Below, in pieces: positions 4,570 to 6,535 of a DNA stretch of 6,535 nucleotides (position 1 is its first letter; the number at the start of each line of letters is the position of its first letter). Under the pieces are notes generated by a model. That model was not told where the DNA came from, did not search any database, and saw only the letters and a list, made by a program, of their open reading frames with translations. This stretch comes from Bacteriovoracaceae bacterium. GTDB lineage: Bacteria; Bdellovibrionota; UBA1018. Location of the stretch: NCBI GenBank assembly GCA_023250795.1, contig JAHFAB010000109.1, positions 1 through 6,535 of the forward strand, given 5' to 3'. Position numbers and translations under genes: made by a program.

Positions 4570-4896
4570 AAATGACCTCGTTTTCTAGATGAGTTCATAT
4601 CAAATAATTTACTAAAAACAACTAAAAAATAGCTTTTTATTGAGAAAAAATAAAATTAAAAACCGTCATTTCTATAAACATACCCTTAGAAAAACTCCAC
4701 AAACTAGCCCCGGGCACACACCCAGAAAATACACAATGCAAACGTGCCCTAAGGAGTTTGCCCCCTCCTTTTGGAACCTGTTCAAACAAATATGAAGAGC
4801 TGCTTCGTGCATATCCTCACGTGAGCATTAGGACGCACTGGCGACTCTATGCAAGCCTACGCTTTTACCCTTCAGTTACTAAATCCTGAGTTAACT
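4570..4896. other. Intergenic region between the HNH gene and the TIGR02147 operon
   Basis: From 4570 to about 4690 it is very AT-rich and holds the HNH promoter region. From 4690 to 4889 it is visibly less AT-rich and foldable: AAACTCC (4692-4698) against GGAGTTT (4753-4759) enclosing GGGCAC/GTGCCC (4712-4717/4744-4749), a competing hairpin AAGGAG/CTCCTT (4751-4756/4765-4770) followed by TT, a GAAG/CTTC hairpin (4794-4806), and the palindrome CTCACGTGAG (4816-4825). The plus-strand frame 4644-4886 is open for 81 codons (stop 4887-4889) but has no ATG or GTG start; its end (YEELLRAYPH, RTHWRLYASLRFYPS) reads like protein. No tRNA or known RNA was recognised. It may be an unrecognised RNA or a gene remnant. 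Confidence 0.4.
4594..4621 (-). promoter_or_regulatory. Weak candidate promoter of the HNH gene
   Basis: On the minus strand, TTGTTT (4621-4616) and TATGAA (4599-4594) are separated by 16 bases, in an AT-rich tract 25-52 bases before the start codon. The predicted leader of about 17 bases would just include the GAGGT ribosome binding site. Confidence 0.35.
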
Positions 4897-5406
4897 TCAA
4901 TCAAACTCCATGGAGTTCAGAAGAAAGCTCATTACATTCTCTGAATTTCCATCTGCCCTCACCTTGAACTGTACCAAAAGAATTTCCCCAGAAGACTTGA
5001 GAATGTAGATCATCCCTTCATTTTCATCTGCAGAAATATATCCCGGTCTTCCCGCAAATTCTTTAGAGCTCCAGATGCGATTAGAGTGAAAAATCTCTAC
5101 ATATTTTCTAAGCTCGCTTTCGGTTCTCACTTTTGGCAAAGCCACAGTCACAAAATTAGCAGCTGTGTAATTTCCAAATCCGCTCACTTGATCTGTCATT
5201 ATTTTTTCTTTGAATGTCACAGCTCTCCCGAGATCAGTTCTATCCCATGAAACTGGCACTTTTAACTTAAGATGGAGGTTAGAGTTGTAGTAGTCTGAAA
5301 ATTTTGCATTTCCAGACTCAGTCCCATTCACAAAAGTCCCAACATCACTTCCATAAGCACAGTTTAATATAAAAAATAAAACAAAATTTAAACTAATCCT
5401 TGTCAT
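4897..5406 (-). CDS. Small exported protein coupled to the TIGR02147 gene
   Basis: A 169-residue protein not recognised with confidence. Residues 1-19 are a signal peptide (M-T-R, hydrophobic core, C-A-Y-G), with cleavage likely after G19. L-N-C at 14-16 resembles a lipobox, but asparagine before the cysteine is unusual, so a lipoprotein is only a possibility. The mature part is a single small domain with alternating strands, including L-K-L-K-V-P-V-S-W near the start, V-T-V-A-L-P in the middle and S-M-E-F-D at the end. That order vaguely recalls PsbP/Mog1-like sandwich folds; this is a guess. Its ATG overlaps the TGA of the upstream gene (ATGA, 5406-5403), with AAGGAG just upstream, so translation is coupled. 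Being the only downstream partner of a putative regulator, it probably belongs to the same exported or envelope process. No terminator was identified after it. Confidence 0.8.
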   Translation of the reverse strand: MTRISLNFVLFFILNCAYGSDVGTFVNGTESGNAKFSDYYNSNLHLKLKVPVSWDRTDLGRAVTFKEKIMTDQVSGFGNYTAANFVTVALPKVRTESELRKYVEIFHSNRIWSSKEFAGRPGYISADENEGMIYILKSSGEILLVQFKVRADGNSENVMSFLLNSMEFD

Positions 5407-6236
5407 TTTAGTTCTCCTTTTTTCGTCAGCGGATAAAATCCTATCATTAATTGATAGACTTCTTGATTCCCCTGGGCTTCTGAAAAAGTCTTGTTCATTT
5501 CTTTTCTAAAGTTCTTGATCGATTTTTTGAAATCTGAAATTTTACTTCGTGGAATTGCAATTGTCAGGCCATTGACTTCTCTCTCTCCCATTTCGTCTTC
5601 ATATAAAGAACGAATGGCTAAGTTCAAAAACTGTTCGTGTAATTTTTTGATCAGCAATGACGGAACCTCATCCGTAGTGCTCAAAAGTGGGGCTTGGATT
5701 TTATATTTTCCATTATCTTTGTGGATCATCCCCAAACGAACCAATAAGGCAAGACTGAGACAAACCTGATCTGGTGTAGCGGCATTTTTGAGTCTTTTAG
5801 AAATCCACACTGGATCATCCTTAAAATCCTCAAGCAAGACCATCTCACGAATTGCAAAATGCCGCCAATTCATCAAATACTCTTGCTGATCTTTTTGAAT
5901 CTGAAGAGTGATTTTCAGATGCTGTGTTCGAATTTTTTCCAATTGCGTTCGAAAAATTTCCCGAGACTCCCTATCACGAGATTCTTGAAAATAGACTAAG
6001 CTCTTAAAATACTCCGATTCTTCTGGTCTTTGAAATCCTAAACCTCGAATAAAGTTTTGCAAGTTTCTATCCGTTACACGTCTTTTACCATCAATCACCA
6101 GTTTGAGATAATTCGGAGAAGCTAATTTGGCTTTATTGGCAAACACTCGGTACGAGTACTTGGCGTTTTTACGTTTTTGTTCAAAGTAATACGCTTTCAG
6201 AAAAATCCGATAATCTGAATACTGGTAAAGGTTCAC
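5403..6236 (-). CDS. TIGR02147 (DUF4423) family putative regulatory protein
   Basis: A 277-residue protein that fits the TIGR02147 family, common in Fibrobacter and Bdellovibrionota. Residues 2-20 carry the N-L-Y-Q-Y-x-D-Y-R-x-F-L-K signature, and 27-70 (Y-S-Y-R-V-F-A ... S-P-N-Y-L-K-L-V-I-D-G-K-R) look like a helix-turn-helix. The DUF4423 part has W-R-H-F-A-I-R-E (about 124-131), a second winged-helix-like segment ending in L-G-M-I, a conserved H in K-L-H-E-Q, and a terminal Y-Q-L-M-I-G-F-Y-P-L-T. It is thought to be a transcriptional regulator; direct proof for the family is scarce. The start is GTG 6236-6234, with a purine-rich AAGGGGG about 7 bases upstream; AAGG right before the GTG is too close. 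It overlaps the next gene by ATGA. It might control the operon or the divergent gene at 6440. Confidence 0.85.
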   Translation of the reverse strand: MNLYQYSDYRIFLKAYYFEQKRKNAKYSYRVFANKAKLASPNYLKLVIDGKRRVTDRNLQNFIRGLGFQRPEESEYFKSLVYFQESRDRESREIFRTQLEKIRTQHLKITLQIQKDQQEYLMNWRHFAIREMVLLEDFKDDPVWISKRLKNAATPDQVCLSLALLVRLGMIHKDNGKYKIQAPLLSTTDEVPSLLIKKLHEQFLNLAIRSLYEDEMGEREVNGLTIAIPRSKISDFKKSIKNFRKEMNKTFSEAQGNQEVYQLMIGFYPLTKKGELK

Positions 6237-6260
6237 CCTTGAACCCCCTTCCCCACTCTC

Positions 6261-6269
6261 TTTATATCA
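6261..6269 (-). promoter_or_regulatory. Candidate extended -10 promoter of the TIGR02147 operon
   Basis: On the minus strand, TG (6269-6268), one base, then TATAAA (6266-6261) forms an extended -10 element. Transcription would start near 6254, leaving a leader of about 18 bases that includes the AAGGGGG ribosome binding site. No good -35 box is seen, which is usual for extended -10 promoters. Confidence 0.4.
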
Positions 6270-6322
6270 TACCTTTTTTCAAAATGAGAAGCCCCCACCG
6301 AAATTTAATAAATAATACCGCG

Positions 6323-6336
6323 TTAACACTTGTTAA
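6323..6336. promoter_or_regulatory. Perfect inverted repeat TTAACA-CT-TGTTAA between divergent genes
   Basis: The six-base arms 6323-6328 and 6331-6336 flank a two-base centre. It lies in the 203-bp control region between the leftward operon (start 6236) and the rightward gene (start 6440), the right place for an operator acting on either. The likely binder is unknown; the TIGR02147 protein next door is one candidate. Confidence 0.5.
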
Positions 6337-6439
6337 GAGAAAATGCATAAAATTAAGAAATAATCAGACGGTTTCAGAAAATCGCCATATGATCGTTCAT
6401 AGTGTGGTTGTTTAACTAAAACAATGGGGGAAATAGATC

Positions 6440-6535
6440 ATGAAGATCCTAAATATTTTAATTCTTGGTTGTATTCTGAATATTGCAGCTTCTTTATACA
6501 CATTCGCAGGGGAAAAGCTGAGACTTCTTTCTGGA
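6440..6535 (+). CDS. Exported protein, N-terminus only (runs off right edge)
   Basis: Thirty-two codons are open from ATG 6440 to the window end. Residues 1-23 (M-K-I-L, a long hydrophobic core, Y-T-F-A) form a signal peptide, with cleavage likely before G24. A purine-rich GGGGGAAA (6426-6433) precedes the ATG by about 6-9 bases and serves as ribosome binding site. The first mature residues, EKLRLLSG, would suit the start of a periplasmic solute-binding protein, but eight residues cannot establish that. A TTGTTT/AAACAA hairpin (6408-6424) lies just before the ribosome binding site. The gene is divergent from the TIGR02147 operon. Confidence 0.7.
   Translation, partial: MKILNILILGCILNIAASLYTFAGEKLRLLSG

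Noticed and set aside
4773..4792. T-loop-like GTTCAAAC suggesting a tRNA
   Set aside because: The flanking bases do not pair as a T stem and no acceptor or anticodon arms can be drawn.
4736..4795. Short plus-strand frame of 19 codons from ATG 4736
   Set aside because: It has no ribosome binding site, is tiny, and overlaps a longer open frame in another register.
5491..5769. 92-codon plus-strand frame inside the TIGR02147 gene
   Set aside because: It is the antisense shadow of a confidently recognised family member.

Overview
The window looks like a chromosomal stretch from a member of the Bdellovibrionota (Bdellovibrio-like predatory bacteria) or a close relative. Three family-level recognitions support this: a TIGR02147/DUF4423 protein, an HNH endonuclease of the multicopy type with palindrome-coded TSSEEV repeats, and small secreted DUF4360 proteins. 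The DNA is moderately AT-rich by eye. The genus cannot be fixed from this sequence alone, and all family calls come from motif recognition, not a search.

Layout. Positions 1-114 hold the start of a leftward gene with a zinc-ribbon N-terminus, probably a methyltransferase, cut by the window edge. Diverging from it is a secreted DUF4360 protein (344-934, +) with a strong terminator. Next is a AAA_14/DUF4143-type ATPase (1071-2330, +), and then a second secreted DUF4360 paralogue on the opposite strand (2365-3150, -). The ATPase gene lies between two copies of a 33-bp direct repeat exactly 1400 bp apart. The left copy is the terminator of the first DUF4360 gene. The right copy is a terminator-like hairpin that also encodes, antisense, the last ten residues and stop codon of the second DUF4360 gene. 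Removing the unit between the repeats would leave the two paralogues tail to tail around one terminator.

A 369-bp AT-rich gap with several inverted repeats follows, then an HNH endonuclease (3520-4569, -). Its linker is built from palindrome-coded repeats, and a further copy lies just downstream in non-coding DNA, where it seems to act as the terminator. A second gap (4570-4896) has no convincing gene but contains foldable sequence and an 81-codon open frame without a good start.

The right end is a two-gene operon read leftward: a TIGR02147 putative regulator (GTG start, 6236) and a small exported protein (4897-5406), joined by an ATGA overlap. Divergent from it, across a 203-bp control region with a perfect TTAACA-CT-TGTTAA inverted repeat, an exported protein begins at 6440 and runs off the window.

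The most interesting observations are the terminator-repeat-flanked ATPase unit, the protein tail encoded inside a terminator repeat, the palindromic repeat family in and beside the HNH gene, and the inverted repeat enclosing a near-consensus promoter upstream of the ATPase. No complete, clearly new defence or mobile system can be demonstrated here.
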